This document shows, piece by piece, positions 26,084-34,037 of a stretch of 64,000 nucleotides of DNA. Each line of letters opens with the position of its first letter. Position 1 is the first letter of the stretch. Under the pieces are notes generated by a model. The model had not been told where the DNA came from. It saw nothing but the letters and a program-made list of their open reading frames with translations, and did not search any database. This DNA is from Anaerococcus murdochii (GTDB lineage: Bacteria; Bacillota; Clostridia; Tissierellales; Peptoniphilaceae): NCBI RefSeq assembly GCF_019957155.1, contig NZ_JAIPME010000002.1, forward strand, positions 1,674,001 to 1,738,000, read 5' to 3'. The position numbers were made by a program, and so were the translations under genes.

Positions 26084-27229
26084 ATGACTAGGGTTAATGC
26101 TAGTGTAGATAAAGAAATATTTGAAAAAATGATAGGCGGCATTAAGCGTGAAAATGCTGAACTAAAAATAAGTGGAGAAGAAAACAATAAAAGAATCAAA
26201 GAGCTAGAAAAACTTATAGATGAAGTTAAAGATAAATGTGAGTACCTAGAAAAATTAAATAATGTATATAAGGCAAAAATTGATGAATTTAATAACAATG
26301 CTGCAAGCAACGATTCAATCGATCTATTAGAGAAAATAAAAAACAATACAGAATTTGCTTATATTATCGATAATCAAATTAGTAATAGCAATAAGTTTGA
26401 AGAAAAATTTAGAAACTTAGTATCTAAAGATAATATCACAATGAGCGACTTAAGGCATTTCATTACAGAACAGGAAAAATATAAAAACTATATTTATAAC
26501 TTTAATGAAGATCAGATAGTAAAGATATTTAAGAAGAAAGCAGAGCCTGCTGATACTGTTTTGGGAATGATGAGTATAGATGCAAGAGAGAGTGTTGAAC
26601 TTGCTGAATTAATATCATTACAAAATGTGAATCAGGGTTTGAAATATTTTGATGAGTCTGTAAAACAAAATCTTAAAATATGTAAAAGCTTTGTTGAAAG
26701 TGATGTAAGCAATTTTAAATATGTCAATTTAGATACCGAGAGTTACTACGATCTTTTCTTTAATGAGTTTGAAAAAAATCCTAAAATTCTGATTTACCTT
26801 AATGAGGAAATAAAAAATAATCCAGAAAAGTTTGTTTATAACGAGGAAGATGAAAGTAAAAAAATATCATATGAAAGAAAAATAAACTTAAAGATATTTC
26901 CTTATTTTTTATTATGTTTGGGAGATAGAGTGGTGGAAAAATATTCTTTAGCAGAAAAAGTGCTTATGGATCATGGCGAGATAATAAAATATTTGCCAGA
27001 GTCCTTAAGGAATGATGAAAGATATATTTTAGCTGCATTGAAATCTAATCCTGAATATATCTTAAATGTAAAAGAAGACTTAAGATCAGACAGAAGATTT
27101 TTGTTGGAAGCACTAAAACAAAATCCAAATATAAAAAATATTATCCAGGTAGATATTACAGAAGACGAATTACAAAAAGAAAATAATTTTAAGATGTCGA
27201 AATCTTTTTTAGAGAAAATCTTTAAATGA
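26084..27229 (+). CDS. Coiled-coil protein with C-terminal DUF4116-like repeats
   Basis: A 381-residue protein. Residues 20-75 form a coiled coil. The last 90 residues have helical repeats of the DUF4116 type (RNDERYILAALKSNPEYILN, then SDRRFLLEALKQNPN). The middle is helical without motifs. There is no export signal. The function is unknown. It is the last gene before the oriT-like region, preceded by AAGGAG and a hairpin. Confidence 0.65.
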   Translation: MTRVNASVDKEIFEKMIGGIKRENAELKISGEENNKRIKELEKLIDEVKDKCEYLEKLNNVYKAKIDEFNNNAASNDSIDLLEKIKNNTEFAYIIDNQISNSNKFEEKFRNLVSKDNITMSDLRHFITEQEKYKNYIYNFNEDQIVKIFKKKAEPADTVLGMMSIDARESVELAELISLQNVNQGLKYFDESVKQNLKICKSFVESDVSNFKYVNLDTESYYDLFFNEFEKNPKILIYLNEEIKNNPEKFVYNEEDESKKISYERKINLKIFPYFLLCLGDRVVEKYSLAEKVLMDHGEIIKYLPESLRNDERYILAALKSNPEYILNVKEDLRSDRRFLLEALKQNPNIKNIIQVDITEDELQKENNFKMSKSFLEKIFK

Positions 27230-27699
27230 GTTATTTGTTTGTCTTCTAATAATTAGTCAAGAACGAAGTTTTTATGATAGAAAAAATAGTGGGTTCGGGA
27301 GATTTTCTCCTGATTAATCAGCATTTATGCTGCAAGTGCAAACCTTCAAAAATACAAAAAAGATGCTTTTTTGTCCCCAGTTTGCGTATCTTGTCAAGGA
27401 CAGATTAACAAGATGTCCTTGTTTCAAAAAAATAGAAAATTTTAAAAAAGAATTAACAAGTCTGATCATTTATGATTAGTCTTGGATTTCAAAAATTAGA
27501 ATTTAAAAAATATTATTCGTAGCTGTTTTGCAAAACGATTTATATTTTTGGGGGAAAAAATTTAGAAAATAGAAAATTAATAAATAAAAATATATAAGTC
27601 TAATCATTTATGATTTGTCTTATAGTTACAAAAGTTTAAAAATAAAAACACATATCATATCTAATTATTAAATGATTTGTGTTGGAAGAAGGAATAGAT
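27230..27699 (+). other. Structured oriT-like region upstream of mob genes
   Basis: No gene is seen in 470 bp. The left half packs inverted repeats: CAGCATTTATGCTG (27319-27332), an AAAAAAG/CTTTTTT hairpin (27356-27372) nested inside GCAAAC/GTTTGC, and CAAGGACA/TGTCCTTG (27395-27421). CAAGTGC directly follows the first hairpin and TTCTCCTG precedes it; both resemble parts of known nic regions. The right half has two copies of an imperfect palindrome around TCTRATCATTTATGATT (27457-27484 and 27595-27622) and a decayed third near 27653. Position ahead of MobC-like and relaxase genes makes this the likely origin of transfer. The nic site is not proven. Confidence 0.6.
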
Positions 27700-27993
27700 T
27701 TGTATAAAAGAAAAACATTTATGTTAGATCAAAACCTATCTAATAAAATTAGAAATGCAACAAAGAAAATAAAAAATTATACTGAATCGGATTTGATTAA
27801 CGATGCAATCAAACACTACTTTGAAAACGAAGAAGAAAATTTAGTTGCAGAAAAATTAGATCTAATAATTTATCACCTAGACAATCTTGCTGATACAGAT
27901 AAAGAAATAAAAAATATACTTCAAGATTGTTATAAAAAAATAGGAGAAGTTATAGATATTCTTGAAGAAAGGAAAAACTTTAATTGCCAATAG
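27700..27993 (+). CDS. MobC-like relaxosome accessory protein
   Basis: A 97-residue protein. The N-terminal segment (YKRKTFMLDQNLSNKIRNAT, then an ESDLINDAI helix) reads as a ribbon-helix-helix DNA-binding fold, followed by a helical tail. The TTG start at 27700 is chosen because AGAAGGA lies 7 bases upstream; GTG 27679 and TTG 27682 are in frame but poorly placed. It overlaps the relaxase start by 10 bp. MobC-type proteins bind oriT and help the relaxase open the DNA, and may repress their own promoter through the palindromes upstream. Confidence 0.7.
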   Translation: MYKRKTFMLDQNLSNKIRNATKKIKNYTESDLINDAIKHYFENEEENLVAEKLDLIIYHLDNLADTDKEIKNILQDCYKKIGEVIDILEERKNFNCQ

Positions 27994-29621
27994 TAAAATT
28001 AGTAAGCGTGGTACACGATGGCTCTAAAAGAATTGCAGAAAAAGCAACATCGAATTTAATCGAATATAATTACGACGTACAAAAAAGACCACCTTCTGGT
28101 GTGGTAAATCTTTTAGACTATGCTGATAACAAAAATAAAAATTTTGATAATGAAGAATTTATATCTACAATAAATGGATTATCTAAAAATAAAAATGTTG
28201 CAAAAAAACAATTGATGATGACAAGAGCAAATAGGCTCTGGGAAAAAAACAGGCATGATCCTAAACCTAAAAAGAATTCTCGTTTTTTGTATCATTTTGT
28301 TGTGTCTTTTAATAAATATGATACAGAAAAATTTAGTTGGGAGCAGCTTCATAAATTTTCTGAGCAGGTCGCAAAAGAAATTTGCGGATCAGAATATCAA
28401 TCATATCTTTCATCACATTTACCATCGAGCGATGAAAGCAATGATTATTTTCATACTCATATAGTAATCAATGCCTATTCAAAAAAATATAAAGGCAACA
28501 AGCTACATATACCAGAAGGTTATGTAGAAAAATTAATTTCAAAGACAAACAAGCTAGCTAATGTTTTTGGTTATTCAGAAGTATCTGAACCCGAAATGAT
28601 TAGCAGCATGAAAAAAGATAAAAGCTGGTATGAACATAAGAAATATAAAAACAACGATTCTTGGAAAGAAGAATTAAAAAAAGATTTATACTATGTTAGG
28701 AATAACTCAAAAGATTTTTATGATTATATAGATAAGGTTGAAAAATTAGGATATAAAGTCAGATACAAAAATCCAAATACTGGAAAAGAATATAAGACCA
28801 TTTCATATAGTCCAAGAAAGGATCAGGCGGAAGCAAAAGCAGTGAGAGGAAAGACATTAGGTTATGAATTTACTAAATTAGGATTGCAAGAATACTTTTC
28901 TTTAAGTTTTGAAGAAAGAAAAGAATACGAGAAGAAAAAAATAAAAGATGAATTATCTAAAATTAAAAATGAAGAAGAAAAGATGAGAACCTTAAATAAT
29001 AAAATATTTAATAAGATAATGTATGCTGGTGAGCTAAGGAAAATAAAAAAATATGATAAAAATAAAAATGAAAAAACAAAGTTAGAAATAGACCTGGAGC
29101 TAGAAGCAAATTATTTAAGAGAAAAAGAAATCGAGAGCAGCGATTATATTAAAGACCTATACCATACTTTAAATTTTGTTTCGATGTTAAAAATAAAAAG
29201 TTATGAGGAATTAAATGAAAAGATAAAAGAAAAAGACGAATTGTTTAAAAAACTTTTTAATGAAAGAAATGAATTGAATAAAACTCTTGATGAATACAAT
29301 CTGTATCTAGAATATTTTGATTTTGCAAAACAAGAAGGGAAATTAAAGTATGCCGAGTCAAGATCTACTATTACTTTGGAAGAACTTAAAACTGAAAAAG
29401 AACTTTTAGAAAAACAAATAATCACTTTAAATAAAAAAATTGACAATTTAAAAGTATATTCAAAAGATTTATTAAAGTCGAAAAAATTTTATGATAGTAA
29501 AGAAACATTACATGAGCATAAGGCAGCTCAAAAGAGCTGGATTGAAAGAGAGGAAAAGAAAGTTGCTAAAACTAATGTTAAGAAAGAAATATTAGATAAA
29601 GAACTAATGAATAGAGGATAG
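27984..29621 (+). CDS. Relaxase (mobilisation nuclease, HxH type)
   Basis: A 545-residue protein that nicks oriT and pilots the strand into the recipient. Motif III is seen as FHTHIVIN (His157, His159, Asn163), the metal-binding HxHxxxN signature of MOBP-type relaxases. A candidate catalytic tyrosine lies near residues 27-29 (IEYNY). From about residue 310 the protein is a long Lys/Glu coiled coil. The TTG start at 27984 is preceded by AAAGGA, with no suitable ATG nearby. Confidence is high for relaxase, lower for the exact MOB class. Confidence 0.88.
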   Translation: MPIVKLVSVVHDGSKRIAEKATSNLIEYNYDVQKRPPSGVVNLLDYADNKNKNFDNEEFISTINGLSKNKNVAKKQLMMTRANRLWEKNRHDPKPKKNSRFLYHFVVSFNKYDTEKFSWEQLHKFSEQVAKEICGSEYQSYLSSHLPSSDESNDYFHTHIVINAYSKKYKGNKLHIPEGYVEKLISKTNKLANVFGYSEVSEPEMISSMKKDKSWYEHKKYKNNDSWKEELKKDLYYVRNNSKDFYDYIDKVEKLGYKVRYKNPNTGKEYKTISYSPRKDQAEAKAVRGKTLGYEFTKLGLQEYFSLSFEERKEYEKKKIKDELSKIKNEEEKMRTLNNKIFNKIMYAGELRKIKKYDKNKNEKTKLEIDLELEANYLREKEIESSDYIKDLYHTLNFVSMLKIKSYEELNEKIKEKDELFKKLFNERNELNKTLDEYNLYLEYFDFAKQEGKLKYAESRSTITLEELKTEKELLEKQIITLNKKIDNLKVYSKDLLKSKKFYDSKETLHEHKAAQKSWIEREEKKVAKTNVKKEILDKELMNRG

Positions 29622-29624
29622 ATA

Positions 29625-31856
29625 ATGATAAAGGTTAATAAAAGATATGTAAGTAGCAACAGGGTTAATAAAGAAAAAATAAATAATGATAAAAAACTCA
29701 ATGATAACAATAAATTTAAAACTACTGGAAAAAATAAAAAAGAATCTATTAAAAAAGCTAAACAAAAAAATGAAGAAAAAAGTTTTAAGAAAGTAGAAAG
29801 TAGATATATAAATAAAAACTTAAGTAAAAAAGATAAAAAATCTACTACTGTGGAAGCAACAGCCTTTAAAGTTGATGAAGTTGAAAGAAAAAATTATTTT
29901 GATAAAGGGTATTACGTTGGAAAGTATGTCGACAAGAAAATTAAAGGATCTGCAAAGGGAGCAGTTAAGTTTGTTAATAGAGAATTGATGAACGAATCAA
30001 GATCTGAAGAAAATTTAAAAATCGTTCAGGATTATGCCTATTATGGAAGAATGTATGGTGGATTAGCTAAAAACGTTGGACTTGAAGCAGCTTCTGCTGG
30101 AATGAATAAAATAAAGACCACTCCCTTGATTACACCAAAAGGTTTTTTAAAAGGAGATATAAGACTCGATACCAGGACGATAAATCAAAGATTTAATGAC
30201 TTAGGTAATAAGGGACTTAACAAAATAACTGGTTTAGAAAATGCTAATATTGAATTTTTTAAAAATAACAAATACAAAAATTTAAAAAATATTATTAGTA
30301 CGGATTCTCCTGGAAAAAAGTTTACTAATAAAAAAATATGGAATGAATACTTGAAAGAAAAAGGTCTTGATAAATCAAGCCTTAGAAAATATATGCTTGT
30401 ATCTAGGTCAAAATATAATTTAGGTTATGCAAAACTGTTGTATGCCGATAAAGAATTTCTTTTAAATAACATTGAAAGGAAAAATTATGCTAAAACTATC
30501 AAAAAGTTTAATAAAATCAAAACTAGAAGAATTAAAATTAAAAATGCAAGCAAGCAGGGTGTAAAAGATTATGGCAGAAAAATAATAAGGGACTTAAAAC
30601 AAGATAGCAATAATCTAGCTTTAAGCGGTTTAGGTGAATCCGTTGATATTCATAGAAACTATTATAGGGCAGGGAAGGCATTCATCTATAAACCAGGAAA
30701 AAATATAACTATAAAAACTAGTAAGCAGGTTATAAAGGGTGTTAAAAATAGAGATAAAATTAAAAGTGGTTTTAAATTAATTAAAACTAAGCCTGTTAAA
30801 GGTTACAAGAGCCTTGCAAAAACGTATGGTAGGTATAGAAGTCTATATAAATCTAATGGTTTGGGAGCGGTAATAAAAGACATAAGCAAAAATACCATCG
30901 TACGTGCTTTTAATCTAATAAAAAAACTGATGATAGGTATATGGCAAGCTATGAAAGCAATTTTAGCAATGATGTTAGGAGCTGGATTTTTTGCGATGAT
31001 AACTATGGGTCTAATTATGGCTGTTACAATTGTCCTGGGTAATAATAGGTCGATGCCATTGACAGATATTCAAATTGAATCTGATGTACACCAGGGAGAG
31101 GGTGTTGATCCTACAAAAAAGAATTTTGGCGAAGATATAAAAGAGCATTTTGATTATATTAGAGAATTAACTAGAAAATTAGATGAGAAGTATAGGAGTG
31201 AAGCAGATATTGTAAATTATCTACAAAATCCTGATAATGCCAAAGCTATTTTATCTTTAATTTCCGTAGAAAATGATAATGACTTATCAAGTAAAAATAA
31301 AAATAAAATTTATAAAGCAATAGATCAATACCACAAAGACAGTCACAGAATTAAAAGAGTCTATTACATTACACATAAGGTAGGAGATACTACAGTGGTT
31401 CTAAAGTGCTATGATATAGAAACTGATGAACAACCTAGCGATATAGTTAAAGTCACTAATCCTTATACTAGGCTAGATAAAGAGGGAGTAATAGGTGGTA
31501 TATCTTCAAGTTCTAGCGGCAGCACACATAATAATCTTAATAATCCTGGAACAACTGGAAATGTAAAAAACGACTTTGAATCTGTTGTAAAAGAATTAAA
31601 GATTAGTGATGTAGAGAAAAAACATTGGGAGTATATTATAAGTAAAGAATCAGGCTGGAATCCAAGTGCAAGAAATCCATCATCAGGAGCTTATGGATTA
31701 GGTCAAGCTTATCCGCCTGAAAAAATGAAAAGTTATGGTGAAGATTGGCAAACAAATCCTAAAACTCAATTACTATGGATGCACGATTATATGATAAATA
31801 GATATGGCTCTATAACAAACGCTTATAACTATTGGATCAAGAATAATTGGTATTAA
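29625..31856 (+). CDS. VirB1-like membrane protein with C-terminal lytic transglycosylase
   Basis: A 743-residue protein. The first 430 residues are very basic and rich in Lys/Asn with no motif. One or two membrane helices lie at about 435-466 (MLGAGFFAMITMGLIMAV). An extracellular linker follows, then an SLT-type transglycosylase domain (about 645-743) with the catalytic ISKESGWNPSA (Glu675), GAYGLGQ and a closing WYW-like end. Such enzymes open peptidoglycan for the mating channel. The start lies 3 bp after the relaxase stop. Confidence 0.8.
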   Translation: MIKVNKRYVSSNRVNKEKINNDKKLNDNNKFKTTGKNKKESIKKAKQKNEEKSFKKVESRYINKNLSKKDKKSTTVEATAFKVDEVERKNYFDKGYYVGKYVDKKIKGSAKGAVKFVNRELMNESRSEENLKIVQDYAYYGRMYGGLAKNVGLEAASAGMNKIKTTPLITPKGFLKGDIRLDTRTINQRFNDLGNKGLNKITGLENANIEFFKNNKYKNLKNIISTDSPGKKFTNKKIWNEYLKEKGLDKSSLRKYMLVSRSKYNLGYAKLLYADKEFLLNNIERKNYAKTIKKFNKIKTRRIKIKNASKQGVKDYGRKIIRDLKQDSNNLALSGLGESVDIHRNYYRAGKAFIYKPGKNITIKTSKQVIKGVKNRDKIKSGFKLIKTKPVKGYKSLAKTYGRYRSLYKSNGLGAVIKDISKNTIVRAFNLIKKLMIGIWQAMKAILAMMLGAGFFAMITMGLIMAVTIVLGNNRSMPLTDIQIESDVHQGEGVDPTKKNFGEDIKEHFDYIRELTRKLDEKYRSEADIVNYLQNPDNAKAILSLISVENDNDLSSKNKNKIYKAIDQYHKDSHRIKRVYYITHKVGDTTVVLKCYDIETDEQPSDIVKVTNPYTRLDKEGVIGGISSSSSGSTHNNLNNPGTTGNVKNDFESVVKELKISDVEKKHWEYIISKESGWNPSARNPSSGAYGLGQAYPPEKMKSYGEDWQTNPKTQLLWMHDYMINRYGSITNAYNYWIKNNWY

Positions 31857-31895
31857 TTTTTTTTACAAACATTTTGTCATATTATGATAAAATAA
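31856..31895 (+). promoter_or_regulatory. Promoter-like block before the secreted peptidase gene
   Basis: A T-run, ACAA at 31865 and ATGATAAAA at 31884, the same 19-base layout as before 2031 and 23233. It gives the cargo gene its own start site rather than read-through from the transglycosylase gene. Confidence 0.5.
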
Positions 31896-31941
31896 TAAAT
31901 CAAAATGAGAAAAATATTAATAAATGATAAAAGGAGAGAGA

Positions 31942-32769
31942 ATGAAAAAAAGTAAAATATTTATGATTGCTGGATTTATAGCAATAACTAGTATTTTTAA
32001 TGTTACAGAAATAAAGGCAGACGAGCAATGGAAATTTGAAGGTTGGAATGGAGATACAGTATCTAATGCAGAAGATATGTTTGATAATGAGTGGAAATTT
32101 CAATATCCCATTTTAGAAGGAGTTGAAGAACAAGAACCTATACCAAATCAAGCAGATTCAAGCATACCAGGATCAGACTTTTCAGGAATTGGAATGCAGG
32201 ATATTGCAAATATTGTAGGCGGATCAGGAGGAATGGGATATGTTAATTTTAATGGTAAAACATACGCTTATTGGAATCAAGGCGATTTTGGAGGAAATAT
32301 ACAAAGAGTAGGTTGTGGACCAACTTCATTAGCTATCCTCTTGTCAAACTTAACAGGTAAAAGTGTAAATCCAAGAAAAGTATGGAATGAAGCAGTACGA
32401 CTAGGAGTTACTGGTACTAGTTATGGAAGCGATGGTAATGGATTAGCAAGAATGCTAGAGTCTTACTTGGGTAGTCAAGGATATACAGTTAGAAGGACTT
32501 TAGATTATAATGAAGCTAGAAGACATCTAAGCAATGGCGGAATGGCTTTAGGCAATGTAGGCGGCAGGGATTATTATTCTAATCCACCAAGGCGAATTGG
32601 AAGCTGGTTTAACTTTAATGCAGGACACTTTGTAGCTTATGCTGGGGCAGATAAGAATGGTAATATCTTTACTCTTGATCCTGGGTGGAGAGAGAGGACA
32701 GGATTGGTAGACAAAGGTATGGTTCAAAGTGCAACAAAGGCATATTTCTTGATAGAAAAAAAGAAATGA
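31942..32769 (+). CDS. Secreted C39-like cysteine peptidase
   Basis: A 275-residue exported protein with a signal peptide ending TEIKA near residue 26. The C-terminal part is a papain-like C39_2-type domain: VGCGPTS with Cys125, AGHFVAYAGAD with His229 and TLDPG with Asp246 form a plausible catalytic triad. ATG 31942 is chosen over 31924 because AAGGAGAG sits between them. Together with the transglycosylase it could supply the two cell-wall activities that Tn916-type elements combine in one protein, though its substrate is unknown. Confidence 0.8.
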   Translation: MKKSKIFMIAGFIAITSIFNVTEIKADEQWKFEGWNGDTVSNAEDMFDNEWKFQYPILEGVEEQEPIPNQADSSIPGSDFSGIGMQDIANIVGGSGGMGYVNFNGKTYAYWNQGDFGGNIQRVGCGPTSLAILLSNLTGKSVNPRKVWNEAVRLGVTGTSYGSDGNGLARMLESYLGSQGYTVRRTLDYNEARRHLSNGGMALGNVGGRDYYSNPPRRIGSWFNFNAGHFVAYAGADKNGNIFTLDPGWRERTGLVDKGMVQSATKAYFLIEKKK

Positions 32770-32787
32770 ATGTAAATATATGTAAAC

Positions 32788-32855
32788 AAAAATAAAAAGC
32801 TTTAAAACGCAAAATATTGATTTTGAATTTAGCTTGAAATCATAGTTTACTAAGT
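32788..32855 (+). promoter_or_regulatory. Leader of CRISPR array 2
   Basis: It carries TTTAAAACGCAAAATA, TTAGCTTGAAATC and TACTAAGT in the same order and spacing as the leader of array 1 (47 bases from GCAAAATA to the first repeat). This supports both arrays being real and read left to right. Confidence 0.75.
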
Positions 32856-33066
32856 ATTTTACCCGCATAAGCGGGGGTGATCCCTCCCCTATGCTGATAA
32901 TCATAAACTTGACCAGATTTTACCCGCATAAGCGGGGGTGATCCTAATCATACTTAAATTTACTTGACAAGTCAAAAATTTTACCCGCATAAGCGGGGGT
33001 GATCCTATTGATCTGACAAGCTCAATGCAAAAGCTTTAATTTTACCCGCATAAGCGGGGTGATGAT
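32856..33066 (+). CRISPR. CRISPR array 2, type I-E-like repeats, 3 spacers, no cas
   Basis: Four 28-nt repeats start at 32856, 32917, 32978 and 33039 (period 61 bp, spacers 33 nt). The repeat differs from array 1 by one loop base (CATAAGCGGGG against CATAGGCGGGG). The last repeat has lost a G and is degenerate at its end. Spacer 1 is an open frame. Spacer 2, read on the other strand, contains TTGACT-17-TATGAT and the dyad TTGAC/GTCAA, like a regulated promoter. Spacer 3 is an open frame. None matches the window by eye. A terminator follows. Confidence 0.93.
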
Positions 33067-33077
33067 TATAGAAAACT

Positions 33078-33107
33078 AAAAGCCAGGATCTGGTACTCCT
33101 GGCTTTT
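33078..33107 (+). terminator. Terminator after CRISPR array 2
   Basis: The perfect 10-bp stem AAAAGCCAGG/CCTGGCTTTT with a 10-base loop lies 11 bp beyond the last repeat. It would end the pre-crRNA transcript. Confidence 0.85.
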
Positions 33108-33213
33108 GTGTGCCTAAATGTAGACTAATATCTTTTCTAATCAATATTAATTTACTTCAAAACCATTAAAATCAAAAAATGATAAAGTGTTTTAATATTT
33201 TTTATTTTAATTA

Positions 33214-33831
33214 TTATAGTGATTTATTAATCTGCAATAACTTTCCTATTAACTTAAGATTATTGTTCTGAAGATCGATTACTTTATTATTGCCATCTAT
33301 AAATAAAAAATTTCCTTCATCAAGCAATCTAGCTTTTATTAATTGAATTTTATCATCAATTTCATCAAGAAAAATGTAGTTTTTCTTATCCTCAAATTCA
33401 TTAACTTTACAAATGTAAATTATATCATGCTCATCAAAACAATTAGGAAATTTAGCGGAATCTTTTATTTTGTATGCAGCGATATTTTTGTATGGTATTT
33501 CAGAAGGATTATCAAAAGGAACATAATATTCAGTATCTTTATTGTCTGTTACTAAAATATCGTCTTCGCTAAGTAGGGGAACTCTAATCATTGATGGAAA
33601 AACCTTTGTGTTAGTTCTTACATAGTTATCAACATCACTTAAGATTTCATCTGGTGTTGTTTTTAGGATCTCACATATTTCCAAGAAAACGTCTAAACTT
33701 AAAACATCTGGATTGTCAGATCTTTCATATCTATACATTGTTGGTATTGATTTTCCAATTCTATTTGCGAGGTATTCTAAAGAGTAATTCAGTTCTTCTC
33801 TACGATATTTTATTGCTTGTCCTATTTTCAT
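33214..33831 (-). CDS. XRE-family repressor with S24/LexA-like C-terminal domain
   Basis: A 205-residue protein and the only element gene on the minus strand. The N-terminal helix-turn-helix (NRIGKSIPTMYRYERSDNP, residues 22-40) is of cI type. The C-terminal half resembles S24 autocleavage domains: IKDSAKFPNCFDEHDIIYI aligns with the Ser-Met catalytic strand, the Met being Ala here, and IQLIKARLL supplies a candidate Lys. It is probably the element's master repressor, perhaps released on DNA damage. The changed residue next to the serine makes self-cleavage uncertain. Repeated TGTTACGA and CGTATTAT boxes lie just upstream. Confidence 0.82.
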   Translation of the reverse strand: MKIGQAIKYRREELNYSLEYLANRIGKSIPTMYRYERSDNPDVLSLDVFLEICEILKTTPDEILSDVDNYVRTNTKVFPSMIRVPLLSEDDILVTDNKDTEYYVPFDNPSEIPYKNIAAYKIKDSAKFPNCFDEHDIIYICKVNEFEDKKNYIFLDEIDDKIQLIKARLLDEGNFLFIDGNNKVIDLQNNNLKLIGKLLQINKSL

Positions 33832-33866
33832 ATTTCCCTCGTATTATAATTATTTTCATTTAATCG

Positions 33867-33907
33867 TGTTACGAAAAAATGTTACGAAAATCGTAAAAAT
33901 GTTACGA
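33867..33907. promoter_or_regulatory. Candidate operator: three TGTTACGA boxes
   Basis: TGTTACGA occurs at 33867, 33880 and 33900. TTACGAAAATCGTAA (33882-33896) is an inverted repeat. They lie 35-75 bp upstream of the repressor start, as expected for autoregulatory operators. Confidence 0.6.
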
Positions 33908-33917
33908 TTTTTAAAAC

Positions 33918-34000
33918 TATATGGAACTATATAGAAACATATAGAAAAAAGATGAAATCTAATAAATGTTATAAAATCAATATACAGAACCATATAGAAC
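33918..34000. repeat. Phased ATATAGAA repeats near the element end
   Basis: Related boxes CTATATGGAA (33918), CTATATAGAAA (33928), CATATAGAAA (33939), ATATACAGAAC (33980) and CATATAGAAC (33991) recur at 10-11 bp steps in two clusters 38-120 bp from the tmRNA 3' end. They resemble arm-type sites for a tyrosine integrase or an excisionase. Confidence 0.5.
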
Positions 34001-34037
34001 CGTCTAGGTTTAACTAGAAAAGTTTATTAGTTTAAAG

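Larger units (their letters stand above)
1..34037. mobile_element. Integrated conjugative element (right part), abutting ssrA
   Basis: A continuous block of conjugation genes (topoisomerase III, DUF3801/PcfB-like, VirD4, VirB2-like, VirB6-like, PrgI, VirB4, SSB, MobC-like, HxH relaxase, VirB1-like transglycosylase) with defence cargo fills the first 33 kb. It ends with an XRE repressor and short repeats just before the 3' end of tmRNA at 34038. The 3' end of ssrA is a known target of tyrosine recombinases, so the junction is probably attR or attL. The left end, the integrase and the other att copy are outside the window. The right boundary is inferred from gene content, not from a visible direct repeat. 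Confidence 0.85.

Noticed and set aside
27230..27699. T-box or riboswitch in the gap before the mob genes
   Set aside because: No T-box TGGNACC motif or known aptamer core was recognised. The inverted repeats fit an oriT better.
32856..33066. Self-targeting by the other spacers
   Set aside because: Apart from the fic match, no spacer of either array matched the window on either strand by eye. A computed search could still find weaker hits.
17000..33200. Search for cas genes near the arrays
   Set aside because: No Cas1, Cas2, Cas3 or Cascade-like protein was found among the genes between or beside the arrays.
1..34037. Integrase or transposase of the element
   Set aside because: No tyrosine or serine recombinase or DDE transposase signature was seen in any gene. 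It is probably left of the window.
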